From positions 2,604,001 to 2,668,000 of the forward strand of contig NZ_MWFK01000001.1 in NCBI RefSeq assembly GCF_002078175.1: a stretch of 64,000 bases of DNA, in the 5' to 3' direction. The notes below the pieces were generated by a model. The model searched no databases. It was not told the DNA's origin and saw only the letters and a program-made list of their open reading frames with translations. Within the stretch, counting starts at the first letter, position 1; every line of letters starts with the position of its first letter. The position numbers and the translations under genes are program-made. Source of the stretch: Streptomyces sp. M41(2017). GTDB lineage: Bacteria; Actinomycetota; Actinomycetes; Streptomycetales; Streptomycetaceae. Below, one piece after another: positions 1-9,137 of this stretch.

Positions 1-1173
1 GATCAGGATGAAGACGATCACCATGGGGCGGACGGCGCGCGCCCAGTGCGGGGCCATGCCGTAGCGGGGGAGGTAGCGCGGCATGAGGTTGAGGAGGCCG
101 GCCATGGCGGAGGCTCCGGCGAACCACAGGATGGCGATGGTGGAGACGTCGTAGACGGTGCCGAAGGCGTTGCCGAGGTACTCGTGGGCCAGGTAGGCGA
201 GGGCGCGGCCGTTGGCCTGGCCGCCCGACTCGAACTCCTTCTCCGGGATCAGCACGGTGGTGATGAAGCTGGTCACGATGAGGAAGACGCTCATGATCAC
301 GGCGGCGGTGGTGAGCAGTTTCTTCGTGCCGCGGATGCGTCCCGCCGGGTTCTCCTCGGTGTCGGCGGTGTCGCCCTCGACATGGGGCATGACGGCGACG
401 CCGGTTTCGAAGCCGGAGAGGCCGAGGGCGAGTTTCGGGAAGACGAGCAGGGCGACACCGACCATCGCGAGGACGTTGCCGTGCTCGGCGGTCAGGGCGG
501 TGGACCAGTCGGTGACGACGTGTCCGTGGGTGGCGACCTGCCACAGGCCGGTCACCGCGACCACGACGTTGAGGCCGAGGTAGATGCCGACCAGCACCAC
601 GGCGACGCCGATGGCCTCCAGGAAGCCCTTGAGGAAGACGGCGCCGAGCAGGGCGACGAGGGCGAGGGTGATCACCATCTGCTTGTCGTGCAGGACGCTG
701 TTCAGGTGAGGGTTCTCCACCAGGTGGGTGGAGGCGTCGGCCGCCGAGAGGGTGATGGTGATGAGGAAGTCGGTGGCCGCGAACCCGAGCAGGGTGAGGA
801 CGAAGAGTTTGCCCTGCCAGAAGGACAGGAGCCGTTCGAGCATCGCGATCGAGCCTTCGCCGTGCGGGCTCTCCTCGGCGACGCGGCGGTAGACCGGCAG
901 TGCGCCCGCGAGGGTGACGACGACGAGCACGACGGTGGCGACGGGGGAGAGCAGGCCGGCGGCGAGGGCGGCGATGCCCGGCTGGTAGCCGAGGGTGGAG
1001 AAGTAGTCGACGCCGGTCAGGCACATGACGCGCCACCAGCGTTGGCCCTTGTGGACGGGCGCCGGCGCCGCGGGGCGGGGCAGCTGTCGGCCCTTGCCCT
1101 TGCCCATGTCGGACAGGCCTTCCAGCATCCAGGCGCGCAGCCGGCTCGGCGGGGCGTGCTCGGGGCTGGCCAT
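1..1173 (-). CDS. APC-superfamily permease, N-terminal 391 residues (truncated by the window edge)
   Basis: Multi-pass inner-membrane transporter of the amino acid-polyamine-organocation type. The reading frame is open from ATG 1173 to base 1, so the C-terminus lies outside. About 45 cytosolic residues precede the first membrane helix, which carries [13 protein letters not shown], a glycine-containing TM1 break typical of APC carriers. Further helices alternate with short loops, one of them carrying [16 protein letters not shown]6-like helix carries [15 protein letters not shown]. The substrate cannot be read; many Streptomyces homologues are annotated simply as amino acid transporters. It lies 168 bp downstream of a KimA-like K+ importer gene on the same strand, so an ion-related role is possible. 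Confidence 0.85.
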   Translation of the reverse strand, partial: MASPEHAPPSRLRAWMLEGLSDMGKGKGRQLPRPAAPAPVHKGQRWWRVMCLTGVDYFSTLGYQPGIAALAAGLLSPVATVVLVVVTLAGALPVYRRVAEESPHGEGSIAMLERLLSFWQGKLFVLTLLGFAATDFLITITLSAADASTHLVENPHLNSVLHDKQMVITLALVALLGAVFLKGFLEAIGVAVVLVGIYLGLNVVVAVTGLWQVATHGHVVTDWSTALTAEHGNVLAMVGVALLVFPKLALGLSGFETGVAVMPHVEGDTADTEENPAGRIRGTKKLLTTAAVIMSVFLIVTSFITTVLIPEKEFESGGQANGRALAYLAHEYLGNAFGTVYDVSTIAILWFAGASAMAGLLNLMPRYLPRYGMAPHWARAVRPMVIVFILI

Positions 1174-1284
1174 CGGTGGCTCTCCTGACGTACGGCTCGG
1201 CGATCGTTTCCGGCCATCGAGGAGACGGCGTCATCAGCGTATGCAGAGAGTGATCCCTGGGCCCACGCCTGCCGGGGGCCTCCG

Positions 1285-1332
1285 CGTCAAGCTTGCGTTA
1301 AGACCCGCCGGTCGCGCATCACGGGGACGCCG
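1285..1332 (+). promoter_or_regulatory. Degenerate copy of the 11-21-11 phased repeat
   Basis: Half-sites begin at 1285 (CGTCA), 1296 (CGTTA), 1317 (CATCA) and 1328 (CGCCG), with the same 11, 21, 11 bp spacing as the kdp element. The first two are good and the last two degenerate. It lies between the two permease genes but points opposite to both, so a role in controlling the downstream permease is only tentative. Confidence 0.3.
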
Positions 1333-1341
1333 CGGGGGCGG

Positions 1342-3351
1342 TCACGGGCGTCCCTGCCGAGTGGGCTGCGGTGGGACCGGCTCGCCCCGGCGGACCGCAC
1401 CGGGCGCACGGCCCGTCGGCCGGTTCGCGTGGGCGGAGGAGGTGAGCTGCCAGGGCACGCTCGTCACCATCACGCCCGGGGTGAACAGCAGCCGGCTCTT
1501 GAGCCACAGGGCGGACTGGTTGTGCAGGGCGTTCTCCCACCAGTGGCCGACGACGTACTCGGGGATGAAGACGGCGACGACGTCGCGCGGGCTGTCGCGG
1601 CGCACCGAGCGCACGTATCCGACGACCGGTCGGGTGATCTCGCGGTAGGGGGAGTCGACGACCTTCAGCGGTACGTCGATGGCGAGCTCGTCCCAGCGCC
1701 GGCGCAGCTCGTCCGTGTCCTCCGCGTCGACCGAGACCGTCAGGGCCTCCAGCCGGTCGGGGTGGATGGCGCGGGCGTAGGCGAGGGCCCGCAGGGTCGG
1801 TTTGTGGACCTTGGAGACGAGGACGATCGCGAGGACCCGGCCGGGCGGTACGAGTTCGGCGTGCGGGTCGGTCACCGCCAGCTCGGCCGCCGTGGCGTCG
1901 TAGTGGCGTCGGATCGCGCGCATCAGCACCCACAGCACGGTGGCGGCGAGGACGGCCAGCCACGCTCCCTGGGTGAACTTGGTGACCAGGACGATGAGCA
2001 GGACGATCCCGGTGAACACCGCGCCCACCGCGTTGATGACGCGGGCCGTGTGCTGACGGCGTCGGGCGGCCTGGTCGGGTTCTCCGCGCAGCGCGCGGTT
2101 CCAGTGCCGGACCATGCCGAGCTGGGACAGGGTGAAGGAGGTGAACACGCCGAGGATGTACAGGTGGATGAGGCTGGTGACGTTCGCCCGGTAGCCCCAC
2201 AGCAGCAGGCCGGCGACGATCGCGAGGGCGAGGATGCCGTTGGAGAAGGCCAGTCGGTCGCCCCGGTTGTGCAGCTGGTGGGGCAGGTAGCGGTGCTGGG
2301 CGAGGATCGAGGACAGCAGCGGGAAGCCGTTGAAGGCGGTGTTCGCGGCGAGGATCAGGACGAGGGCCGTCACGGCCTGGATGAAGTAGAAGCCGAAGCT
2401 GCTCTCGCCGCCGAACACCGCCGCCGCGATCTGTGCGATGACCGTGCGCTGCGTGTAGCCGGCGCAGTCGCTCAGGCCGGTGAGGCGGCAGGAGTCGTCC
2501 GTGATGTGCACCTTGGCGACCAGCGCCAGGGTGGTGACCCCGACGAACATGAGGATCGCGAGGCCGCCCATCGCCGCCAGCGTCGAGGCGGCGTTGCGCG
2601 ACTTGGGCTTGCGGAACGCCGGCACTCCGTTGGAGATCGCCTCCACGCCGGTCAGCGCCGTACAGCCGGAGGAGAACGCGCGCAGCACCAGCATCACCAG
2701 GGCGAGGCCCGTCAGATGGGCGTCGGAGGGGGCGGGCCGGATTCCGTAGGCGGCGCTCTCGGCGACCGGCGCGTCCCCGAGGGCGTACCGGATCAGCCCG
2801 GTGATCACCATGATCAGGACGCCGCCGATGAACAGGTACGTCGGTGCGGCGAAGGCCCGGCCGGACTCGCGCATCCCGCGCAGGTTGATGGCGGCGAGGA
2901 CGGCGACGAAGACGAGGGCCATCAGGACGCGCTGATGGGCGAGGGCGGGGATCGCCGAGATGATGTTGTCCACGCCGGAGGCGACGGACACGGCGACCGT
3001 CATCACGTAGTCGACCAGCAGGGACGCGGCGACGACCAGACCGGCCGAGGGGCCGAGGTTCGTGGACGCCACCTCGAAGGAGCCGCCCCCGCTCGGGTAG
3101 GCGTGCACCACCTGCCGGTACGACAGCACCACCACCGTCAGGAGCACGACCACGGCGCCCGCGATCCAGGGCGTGAAGTGCAGGTACGTCAGGCCGCCGA
3201 GGGTGAGGACGAGCAGGATCTCCTGCGTCGCGTAGGCCACGGACGACAGGGGGTCGGAGGCGAAGATGGGCAGGGCGAGCCGTTTGGGCAGCAGGGTCCC
3301 GTGCAGCTCGTCGCTGCGCATCGCCCTGCCGATCACGAGCCGTTTGAGCAT
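1342..3351 (-). CDS. kimA: KimA-like potassium importer (APC superfamily)
   Basis: Predicted 669-residue proton-coupled K+ importer of the inner membrane. It follows Bacillus subtilis KimA (YdaO) along its length: MLKRLVIG start, ASDPLSSVAYATQEIL near residue 35, YPSGGGSFEVA near 80, AFSSGCTALTGVEAISNGVP near 205, and RGDRLAFSNGI in the distal membrane part. The last 200 residues form a hydrophilic cytosolic domain, which in KimA shapes the dimer and is where cyclic-di-AMP inhibits it. Those properties are family knowledge; the similarity is read by eye. The frame extends to GTG 3369; ATG 3351 is chosen because it matches the family start, though neither has a good ribosome site. A small membrane-protein gene lies just upstream and kdp is beyond it, so this is a K+ neighbourhood. 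Confidence 0.8.
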   Translation of the reverse strand: MLKRLVIGRAMRSDELHGTLLPKRLALPIFASDPLSSVAYATQEILLVLTLGGLTYLHFTPWIAGAVVVLLTVVVLSYRQVVHAYPSGGGSFEVASTNLGPSAGLVVAASLLVDYVMTVAVSVASGVDNIISAIPALAHQRVLMALVFVAVLAAINLRGMRESGRAFAAPTYLFIGGVLIMVITGLIRYALGDAPVAESAAYGIRPAPSDAHLTGLALVMLVLRAFSSGCTALTGVEAISNGVPAFRKPKSRNAASTLAAMGGLAILMFVGVTTLALVAKVHITDDSCRLTGLSDCAGYTQRTVIAQIAAAVFGGESSFGFYFIQAVTALVLILAANTAFNGFPLLSSILAQHRYLPHQLHNRGDRLAFSNGILALAIVAGLLLWGYRANVTSLIHLYILGVFTSFTLSQLGMVRHWNRALRGEPDQAARRRQHTARVINAVGAVFTGIVLLIVLVTKFTQGAWLAVLAATVLWVLMRAIRRHYDATAAELAVTDPHAELVPPGRVLAIVLVSKVHKPTLRALAYARAIHPDRLEALTVSVDAEDTDELRRRWDELAIDVPLKVVDSPYREITRPVVGYVRSVRRDSPRDVVAVFIPEYVVGHWWENALHNQSALWLKSRLLFTPGVMVTSVPWQLTSSAHANRPTGRAPGAVRRGEPVPPQPTRQGRP

Positions 3352-3415
3352 CCCCGTCACGTTCAGCACGGGCGGAGGGTAAGCCGGGACAGGGGGGTGC
3401 GGGCGCTCCCGACAC

Positions 3416-4063
3416 TCAGTCCAGCCCGGACACCTTGAACACCGCCCGTGCGGCCTCGTCGTCGACGCGCTCGCTCAGGCGGCGCAACGCGGTCGCCCCG
3501 CAGACGAGGGAGCCGCGCAGCGCGGAGGTGCGGGCGTCGTCGTCGAGGCGGTGCCACAGCGCCGGGTTGGCGACCAGCAGCCGCGGGTCGATCTCGACGC
3601 GAGCGCCGGAGGTGTCGCGCAGGACGAGCCGCTGCCCGACCCCGTCCAGGCAGCGCACCGACACCAGGTGGTCGGTGCGGACCCGCCGGGTGCCGAGGAG
3701 TCCGCGGGTGCTCAGCCAGCCCTCGCCGACGGCGACGCGGGCCGGGTACAGGACGAGGAGGAGCAGCGCGGCGAGCCCCGTCCACAGCAGGACGCGCGGG
3801 CCGGTGAGGGTGCCGGCGGCGCGGTCGATCAGCAGCAGGAGGGCGAGGAGGAGGGCCGAGCAGCGGACCGCGCTGCGCAGGTCCCGGGCCCAGTGGAGGT
3901 CGTGCGCCACCTCGGGGGAGGGAGAGGGCTCGGGGGAGCGCTCCTGGGAGGTGTGCGGGGCCGGTGCGGGGGCCCGGTGCGGGGGCAGTCCGACCGCTTC
4001 ACGCGGATCGTCGCGGCGTTCCATGTCCTCGACGGTAGGCACCCGCGCGGCCGGATTGGGCAT
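3416..4063 (-). CDS. Small membrane protein with a C-terminal PH-like region
   Basis: Up to 215 residues. The N-terminal 60 residues are hydrophilic and proline-rich. Two hydrophobic helices follow (ALLLALLLLIDRA and VLLWTGLAALLLLVLYPA), then a cytosolic region starting VGEGWLSTRGLLGTRRV whose order of strands resembles bacterial PH (bPH2-type) domains. The function is not recognised. ATG 4063 is the longest start, but a regulatory repeat ends almost on that codon; ATG 4024 (202 residues) fits a downstream transcription start better. It runs divergently from kdp and shares the control region, and it is followed 64 bp later by the KimA-like gene, so the two may be co-transcribed. Confidence 0.65.
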   Translation of the reverse strand: MPNPAARVPTVEDMERRDDPREAVGLPPHRAPAPAPHTSQERSPEPSPSPEVAHDLHWARDLRSAVRCSALLLALLLLIDRAAGTLTGPRVLLWTGLAALLLLVLYPARVAVGEGWLSTRGLLGTRRVRTDHLVSVRCLDGVGQRLVLRDTSGARVEIDPRLLVANPALWHRLDDDARTSALRGSLVCGATALRRLSERVDDEAARAVFKVSGLD

Positions 4064-4083
4064 GCCTTGACGGGTCTCTGACG
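4062..4083 (-). promoter_or_regulatory. Half copy (two units) of the phased repeat facing the membrane-protein gene
   Basis: Read on the minus strand, two 11-bp units CGTCAGAGACC and CGTCAAGGCAT lie back to back. The 19-bp core (4065-4083) is identical in 18 of 19 positions to 4168-4186, which faces the other way toward kdp, so the pair forms an inverted repeat with 84 bp between. No second pair of units is seen 21 bp further on. Confidence 0.6.
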
Positions 4084-4167
4084 TGCCGCCGCGTCAAGGA
4101 CGTGACAGCGCCCGGGCGCTCGCCGCCTGCCGGCGGGGCGCGGCCCGGCGCGGGTTCCGGGCCGCCC

Positions 4168-4216
4168 CGTAAGAGACCCGTCAAGGGGACGCCGTGCCCC
4201 GTATGGGAGGCGTCAA
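4168..4216 (+). promoter_or_regulatory. Four-unit phased direct repeat upstream of kdp (putative response-regulator operator)
   Basis: Units begin at 4168 (CGTAAGAGACC), 4179 (CGTCAAGGGGA), 4200 (CGTATGGGAGG) and 4211 (CGTCAACGG), giving 11-21-11 bp spacing on one face of the helix. The last unit ends about 75 bp before the first start codon of the operon. The same arrangement occurs at 13648-13695 and 14753-14800. Tandem 11-bp direct repeats are typical of OmpR/PhoB-family regulators; KdpE belongs to that family and is one candidate. Confidence 0.65.
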
Positions 4217-4291
4217 CGGTGGCCGAAACGAGTCGTCGGGGCGGTTTCCTCTAGTCGTCAGTTCGATCCGAACCTCATCTAGGAGCTCACG

Positions 4292-4375
4292 ATGGCCGAC
4301 GTGGCCTTCGTCGTCACCACGATCGCGGTGTTCGCGCTGGTGGCCCTCGTCGCCAAGGGGGTGACGAAGCTGTGA
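4292..4375 (+). CDS. 27-residue single-pass membrane microprotein, first gene of the kdp operon
   Basis: Reads [20 protein letters not shown] followed by AKGVTKL: one hydrophobic helix with a basic C-terminal end, about the size and layout of KdpF but a different sequence. AGGAG at 4281-4285 sits seven bases before ATG 4292. Its stop codon overlaps the GTG of the next frame (GTGA at 4372-4375), so translation of kdpF is probably coupled to it. It may act as a second KdpF-like stabilising subunit of the Kdp ATPase; that is inference. It is easily missed because of its length. Confidence 0.6.
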   Translation: MADVAFVVTTIAVFALVALVAKGVTKL

Positions 4376-4461
4376 CCGCCGAGAACATCGTCGGCCTGAT
4401 CGTGGCCGTCGCCCTGCTGGGCTATCTCGTCCTCGCCCTCGTCTTCCCGGAGAGGTTCTGA
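4372..4461 (+). CDS. kdpF: KdpF, small subunit of the Kdp K+ ATPase
   Basis: A 29-residue hydrophobic peptide, [20 protein letters not shown] then LALVFPERF, ending in the FPERF tail common in KdpF. KdpF is a single transmembrane helix that stabilises the KdpABC complex. It starts at GTG 4372, overlapping the microprotein stop, and ends eight bases before kdpA, within a tightly packed operon. Confidence 0.9.
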   Translation: MTAENIVGLIVAVALLGYLVLALVFPERF

Positions 4462-4469
4462 GCACTGTC

Positions 4470-6134
4470 ATGAGCCCCGTCCTCGCCGGCGTCCTCCAGC
4501 TCCTCGCCCTCATAGTGGCGCTGGCCCTCGCCTACCGCCCCCTCGGCGACTACATGGCCCGGGTCTACTCCTCCGACAAGCACCTGCGCGTCGAGAAGTG
4601 GATCTACAAGGGCATCGGCGCCAACCCGGACGCCCAGATGCGCTGGCCCGCCTACCTGCGCGGTGTCCTCGCCTTCTCGGCGGTCAGCGTCCTCTTCCTC
4701 TACCTGCTGCAGCGGCTCCAGGGCCATCTGCCCGGCTCGCTCGGCTTCGCCGCGATCGACCCGGACCAGGCGTTCAACACCGCCGCGTCCTTCGTGGCGA
4801 ACACCAACTGGCAGTCGTACTACGGCGAACAGGCCATGGGCCATGTCGTGCAGACCGGCGGCCTCGCGGTGCAGAACTTCCTGTCCGCCTCGGTCGGCAT
4901 CGCCGTCGCCGTCGCCCTCGTGCGCGGATTCGCCCGGTCCCGCACCGGTGAACTGGGTAATTTCTGGTCGGACCTGGTGCGCGGCACCGTCCGCATCCTG
5001 CTGCCGATCTCGGTGATCGCCGCGATCGTGCTCGTCGCGTGCGGCGCCCTCCAGAACTTCTCCGGCATCCACGCGGTCGGCCAGTTCTTCGGCGGCTCGC
5101 AGCAGTGGAACGGTGGTGCGGTCGCCTCGCAGGAGGCCATCAAGGAGCTGGGCACCAACGGCGGCGGCTACTTCAACGCCAACAGCGCCCACCCCTTCGA
5201 GAACCCCACCCCGTTCACCAACCTCTTCGAGATCTTCCTGATCCTCCTCATCCCGTTCGCCCTGACCCGCACCTTCGGCCGCATGGTCGGCTCACTGCGC
5301 CAGGGCTACGCGATCCTCGCCACGATGGTGACCATCTGGATCGGCTTCACCGCGCTGATGATGTGGACCGAATTCGCGCACCACGGACCGGCGTTCGACA
5401 TCGCTGGCGGGGCCATGGAGGGCAAGGAGACCCGCTTCGGCGTCGGCGGCTCGTCGATCTTCGCGGTGGCCACGACCCTGACGTCGACCGGCGCGGTGGA
5501 CTCCTTCCACTCCTCCTTCACCGGCCTCGGCGGCGGTATCACCATGCTGGGCATGCAGCTCGGCGAGATCGCCCCCGGTGGTACCGGGTCCGGTCTCTAC
5601 GGCATGCTCGTCATGGCGATCATCGCGGTGTTCATCGCCGGCCTGATGGTCGGCCGCACCCCCGAGTACCTGGGCAAGAAGATCGGCACCCGCGAGATCA
5701 AGTTCGCGGCGATCTACATCCTCGTCACCCCGGCACTCGTGCTGGTCTTCACCGCCGCCGCGATGGCGCTGCCCACCCCGGGCAACTCGATGACCAACAG
5801 CGGGGCGCACGGATTCTCCGAGATCCTGTACGCCTACACGTCCGGCGCCAACAACAACGGCTCGGCGTTCGCCGGTCTGAACGCCGACACGCAGTGGTTC
5901 AACAGCACCATCGGACTCGCGATGCTGCTCGGCCGCTTCCTGCCCATGGTGTTCGTCCTCGCCCTCGCCGGATCGCTCGCCGAACAGAAACCGGTCCCGG
6001 CGACCGCGGGCACCCTGCGCACCGAAAAGCCCCTGTTCACCGGGCTGTTGGTGGGCGCGATCCTGATCATCACCGGTCTGACCTACTTCCCGGCCCTCGC
6101 CCTGGGCCCGCTGGCCGAGGGGCTGGCGTCATGA
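4470..6134 (+). CDS. kdpA: KdpA, K+-binding channel-like subunit of the Kdp ATPase
   Basis: A 554-residue integral membrane protein of the superfamily of K+ transporters that forms the selective entry path for potassium. Expected features are present: the short hydrophobic N-terminus, the pore loop [20 protein letters not shown] near residue 230, [15 protein letters not shown] near 105, and the late loop [16 protein letters not shown]. The length is normal for the family. It starts at ATG 4470 and ends in an ATGA overlap with kdpB. With KdpB and KdpC it imports K+ at high affinity when potassium is scarce. Confidence 0.97.
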   Translation: MSPVLAGVLQLLALIVALALAYRPLGDYMARVYSSDKHLRVEKWIYKGIGANPDAQMRWPAYLRGVLAFSAVSVLFLYLLQRLQGHLPGSLGFAAIDPDQAFNTAASFVANTNWQSYYGEQAMGHVVQTGGLAVQNFLSASVGIAVAVALVRGFARSRTGELGNFWSDLVRGTVRILLPISVIAAIVLVACGALQNFSGIHAVGQFFGGSQQWNGGAVASQEAIKELGTNGGGYFNANSAHPFENPTPFTNLFEIFLILLIPFALTRTFGRMVGSLRQGYAILATMVTIWIGFTALMMWTEFAHHGPAFDIAGGAMEGKETRFGVGGSSIFAVATTLTSTGAVDSFHSSFTGLGGGITMLGMQLGEIAPGGTGSGLYGMLVMAIIAVFIAGLMVGRTPEYLGKKIGTREIKFAAIYILVTPALVLVFTAAAMALPTPGNSMTNSGAHGFSEILYAYTSGANNNGSAFAGLNADTQWFNSTIGLAMLLGRFLPMVFVLALAGSLAEQKPVPATAGTLRTEKPLFTGLLVGAILIITGLTYFPALALGPLAEGLAS

Positions 6135-8266
6135 CCACTCGTACCGAGAACCAAGAGGACGCGATGTCCACAGCCACTCCGGCCCGGGCGCCGCACAGCG
6201 ACCTGCCGACCGGCCACCACCAGGACGAGGGAAAGGTCGGCGCCGGCCTGTTCGACCCGAAGCAACTGCTGCGGTCGCTGCCCGACGCCTTCCGCAAGCT
6301 GGACCCGCGGATCATGGTCAAGTCGCCCGTGATGTTCGTGGTCCTCATCGGCTCCGTGCTGACCACGGTGTTCTCCTTCAAGGACCCGGGCGACTGGTTC
6401 GGCTGGGCGATCAGCGCCTGGCTGTGGCTCACCGTCGTCTTCGCCAACCTCGCGGAGGCGGTGGCCGAGGGGCGCGGCAAGGCGCAGGCCGACACCCTGC
6501 GCAAGGCCAAGACCGACACCGTCGCCCGCCGGCTCTCAACCGACGGCCGCACCGAGGAGCGGGTGCCCGGCACCGAGCTGCGCATCGGTGACCTCGTGGT
6601 CTGTGAGGCGGGCGACATCATCCCCGGCGACGGTGACGTCGTCGAGGGCGTCGCGTCGGTCGACGAGTCCGCCATCACCGGCGAGTCCGCCCCGGTCATC
6701 CGGGAGTCGGGCGGCGACCGCTCGGCCGTCACCGGCGGCACGAAGGTCCTCTCCGACCGCGTCGTCATCAAGATCACGACGAAGCCCGGCGAGACCTTCA
6801 TCGACCGGATGATCGCCCTCGTCGAGGGCGCCGCACGGCAGAAGACGCCCAACGAGATCGCGCTGAACATCCTCCTCGCGTCCCTCACCATCGTGTTCCT
6901 GCTCGCGGTGGCGACCCTGCCGCCCTTCGCCGACTACGCGGGCACCCACCTCACGATGATCGTCCTGGTGGCCCTCCTGGTCTGCCTGATCCCCACCACC
7001 ATCGGCGCGCTGCTCTCCGCGATCGGCATCGCGGGCATGGACCGGCTGGTGCAGCGCAACGTCCTCGCCATGTCCGGCCGGGCGGTCGAGGCCGCCGGTG
7101 ACGTGTCGACTCTGCTCCTCGACAAGACCGGCACCATCACCCTCGGCAACCGCCAGGCCGCCGAGTTCGTCCCGGTGACCGGCACCACCGAGGCCGAGGT
7201 CGCCGACGCCGCCCAGCTCTCCTCGCTGGCCGACGAGACGCCCGAGGGCCGCTCCGTCGTGGTCCTCGCCAAGGAGAAGTACGGGCTGCGCGAACGCCAC
7301 CAGGGCGAGCTGTCCGGCGCCGAGTGGATCGCCTTCACCGCCCAGACCCGGATGTCGGGCGTGGACGTCGACGGGCGCAGCATCCGCAAGGGCGCGGCGG
7401 GTTCGGTCGTGGCCTGGGTCGAGGAGAGGGGCGGCACGGTGTCCGAGGACGCCGCCGCGCTCACCGACCGGATCGCCGGGGCGGGCGGCACTCCGCTGCT
7501 CGTGGCGGTCGAGGACGCGCGCGGCGCCCGTGTCCTGGGCGTCATCCACCTGAAGGACGTCGTCAAGGACGGCATGCGCGAGCGGTTCGACGAACTGCGC
7601 CGCATGGGCATCAGGACCGTCATGATCACGGGTGACAACCCGTTGACGGCGAAGGCCATCGCCGACGAGGCGGGCGTCGACGACTTCCTCGCGGAGGCGA
7701 CGCCCGAGGACAAGATGGCGCTCATCAAGCGGGAGCAGGCGGGCGGCAAGCTCGTCGCGATGACCGGCGACGGCACCAACGACGCGCCCGCCCTCGCACA
7801 GGCGGACGTCGGCGTCGCGATGAACACGGGCACGTCGGCCGCGAAGGAGGCCGGCAACATGGTCGACCTCGACTCGAACCCGACCAAGCTCATCGAGATC
7901 GTCGAGATCGGCAAGCAACTGCTGATCACCCGGGGCGCGTTGACGACCTTCTCGATCGCCAACGACGTCGCCAAGTACTTCGCGATCATCCCGGCGCTGT
8001 TCGCCGCGGTCTACCCGGGCCTGGACAAGCTCAACATCATGCACCTGTCCTCGCCCGACACCGCGATCCTGTCCGCGGTGATCTTCAACGCGCTGATCAT
8101 CATCGCGCTGGTCCCGCTCGCCCTGCGGGGAGTGCGGTACCGGCCGGTCAGCGCCGACAAGCTGCTGCGGCGCAACCTCGGGATCTACGGCCTCGGCGGG
8201 CTGGTCGCGCCCTTCGTCGGCATCAAGCTCATCGACCTGCTCATCTCCCTCGTCCCCGGGCTGTAA
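6131..8266 (+). CDS. kdpB: KdpB, P-type ATPase subunit of the Kdp K+ pump
   Basis: A 711-residue P-type ATPase that hydrolyses ATP to drive K+ import. It carries the actuator motif ITGES near residue 180, the phosphorylation motif DKTGTIT near 330, the hinge motif [20 protein letters not shown] near 550, and the expected membrane helices. Start choice: ATG 6131 overlaps the kdpA stop (ATGA) with GAGGGG just upstream; ATG 6164 with AGAGGA is an alternative that removes 11 residues. The N-terminal 35 residues are hydrophilic and variable. Confidence 0.97.
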   Translation: MTTRTENQEDAMSTATPARAPHSDLPTGHHQDEGKVGAGLFDPKQLLRSLPDAFRKLDPRIMVKSPVMFVVLIGSVLTTVFSFKDPGDWFGWAISAWLWLTVVFANLAEAVAEGRGKAQADTLRKAKTDTVARRLSTDGRTEERVPGTELRIGDLVVCEAGDIIPGDGDVVEGVASVDESAITGESAPVIRESGGDRSAVTGGTKVLSDRVVIKITTKPGETFIDRMIALVEGAARQKTPNEIALNILLASLTIVFLLAVATLPPFADYAGTHLTMIVLVALLVCLIPTTIGALLSAIGIAGMDRLVQRNVLAMSGRAVEAAGDVSTLLLDKTGTITLGNRQAAEFVPVTGTTEAEVADAAQLSSLADETPEGRSVVVLAKEKYGLRERHQGELSGAEWIAFTAQTRMSGVDVDGRSIRKGAAGSVVAWVEERGGTVSEDAAALTDRIAGAGGTPLLVAVEDARGARVLGVIHLKDVVKDGMRERFDELRRMGIRTVMITGDNPLTAKAIADEAGVDDFLAEATPEDKMALIKREQAGGKLVAMTGDGTNDAPALAQADVGVAMNTGTSAAKEAGNMVDLDSNPTKLIEIVEIGKQLLITRGALTTFSIANDVAKYFAIIPALFAAVYPGLDKLNIMHLSSPDTAILSAVIFNALIIIALVPLALRGVRYRPVSADKLLRRNLGIYGLGGLVAPFVGIKLIDLLISLVPGL

Positions 8267-8289
8267 CTCTCTGAAAGCGTGCTGATCCC

Positions 8290-8958
8290 ATGAACAACTC
8301 GGTTACGAACACGGCCCGGTTGCTGGGGGCCGGACTGCGAGCGCTCCTGGTGCTCACCGTGGTGACGGGGGTGATCTACCCGCTCGCCGTCACCGGGGTG
8401 GCCCAGGGCCTGTTCCCCGGCAAGGCGAACGGCTCGGAGATCACGGCGAACGGCAAGGTCGTCGGCTCGTCCCTGATCGGCCAGGCCTACAACCTCCCGC
8501 TGAAGAAGGGCCAGGAGACCCCGGAGCCCGACCTGAAGTGGTTCCAGGGCCGCCCGCAGAACGGCCTCGGCACCAACAGCGTCAACACTCGGTACAAGCT
8601 GATCCTGTCCGGGGCGACCAACCGCTCCGGTGACAACGCCGACCTGATCAAGTGGGTCAAGGACGCCAAGGCAGCCGTCGTCAAGGACAACTCGACCGCG
8701 GACTACAAGGTCAAGCCCTCCGACGTACCCGCCGAGGCCGTCACGTCCTCCGGCTCCGGCCTCGACCCGGACATCTCCCCCGCCTACGCGGACCTCCAGG
8801 TCCACCGCGTCGCCGACAAGAACGGGCTTCCGGTCGCCCAGGTGGAGAAGCTGGTCGGTGAGCACACCGACGGCCGCACCCTCGGCTTCGTCGGTGAGCC
8901 CCGCGTCAACGTGCTCGAACTGAACATCGCGCTGAAGGACCTCATGGCGAAGGGCTGA
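8290..8958 (+). CDS. kdpC: KdpC, accessory subunit of the Kdp K+ pump
   Basis: A 222-residue protein with one N-terminal membrane helix (residues about 12-35, LRALLVLTVVTGVIYPLAVT) and a periplasmic-side domain containing GSSLIGQAYN, FQGRPQ and SGSGLDPDISP, all family signatures. It is thought to raise K+ affinity in the KdpFABC complex. It follows kdpB by 23 bp. The sensor kinase and regulator genes kdpD and kdpE do not follow; the next gene is an unrelated acetyltransferase. Confidence 0.96.
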   Translation: MNNSVTNTARLLGAGLRALLVLTVVTGVIYPLAVTGVAQGLFPGKANGSEITANGKVVGSSLIGQAYNLPLKKGQETPEPDLKWFQGRPQNGLGTNSVNTRYKLILSGATNRSGDNADLIKWVKDAKAAVVKDNSTADYKVKPSDVPAEAVTSSGSGLDPDISPAYADLQVHRVADKNGLPVAQVEKLVGEHTDGRTLGFVGEPRVNVLELNIALKDLMAKG

Positions 8959-8986
8959 GCGCCGCGGGCCGGCAGGCCTCACGCAC

Positions 8987-9037
8987 CGGCGGGAGCCGGC
9001 GATCCGGGACACCTCCCGCGACCGCCGGCTCCCGCCG
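8987..9037 (+). terminator. Hairpin after kdpC
   Basis: A perfect 15-bp inverted repeat (8987-9001 with 9023-9037) encloses a 21-base loop, 28 bp after the kdpC stop. There is no U-tract, as is usual for high-GC actinobacterial terminators. Confidence 0.6.
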
Positions 9038-9040
9038 CCC

Positions 9041-9091
9041 GGAGGGTTCGCAGGTCCGGAGGGTTCGCGGGTCCGGAGTCCGGAGGTCCGG
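9041..9091. repeat. 17-bp tandem direct repeat
   Basis: GGAGGGTTCGCAGGTCC (9041-9057) is repeated at 9058-9074 with one change, followed by a decayed third unit to 9091. It lies just upstream of the acetyltransferase gene and may be replication slippage. Confidence 0.6.
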
Positions 9092-9137
9092 AAAAAAGGG
9101 GAGGCGTCGTGCCGGACCGCGTTGAAGACTCACCCCC

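Noticed and set aside
1429..3438. Long plus-strand frame opposite the KimA-like gene
   Set aside because: Antisense frame of a high-GC gene: Gly/Asp/Glu/Arg-rich, no family, no ribosome site. The minus frame has clear membrane helices and motifs.
3370..4291. Cyclic-di-AMP (ydaO-type) riboswitch near the K+ genes
   Set aside because: No recognisable conserved ydaO core was found in the leaders of kimA or kdp.
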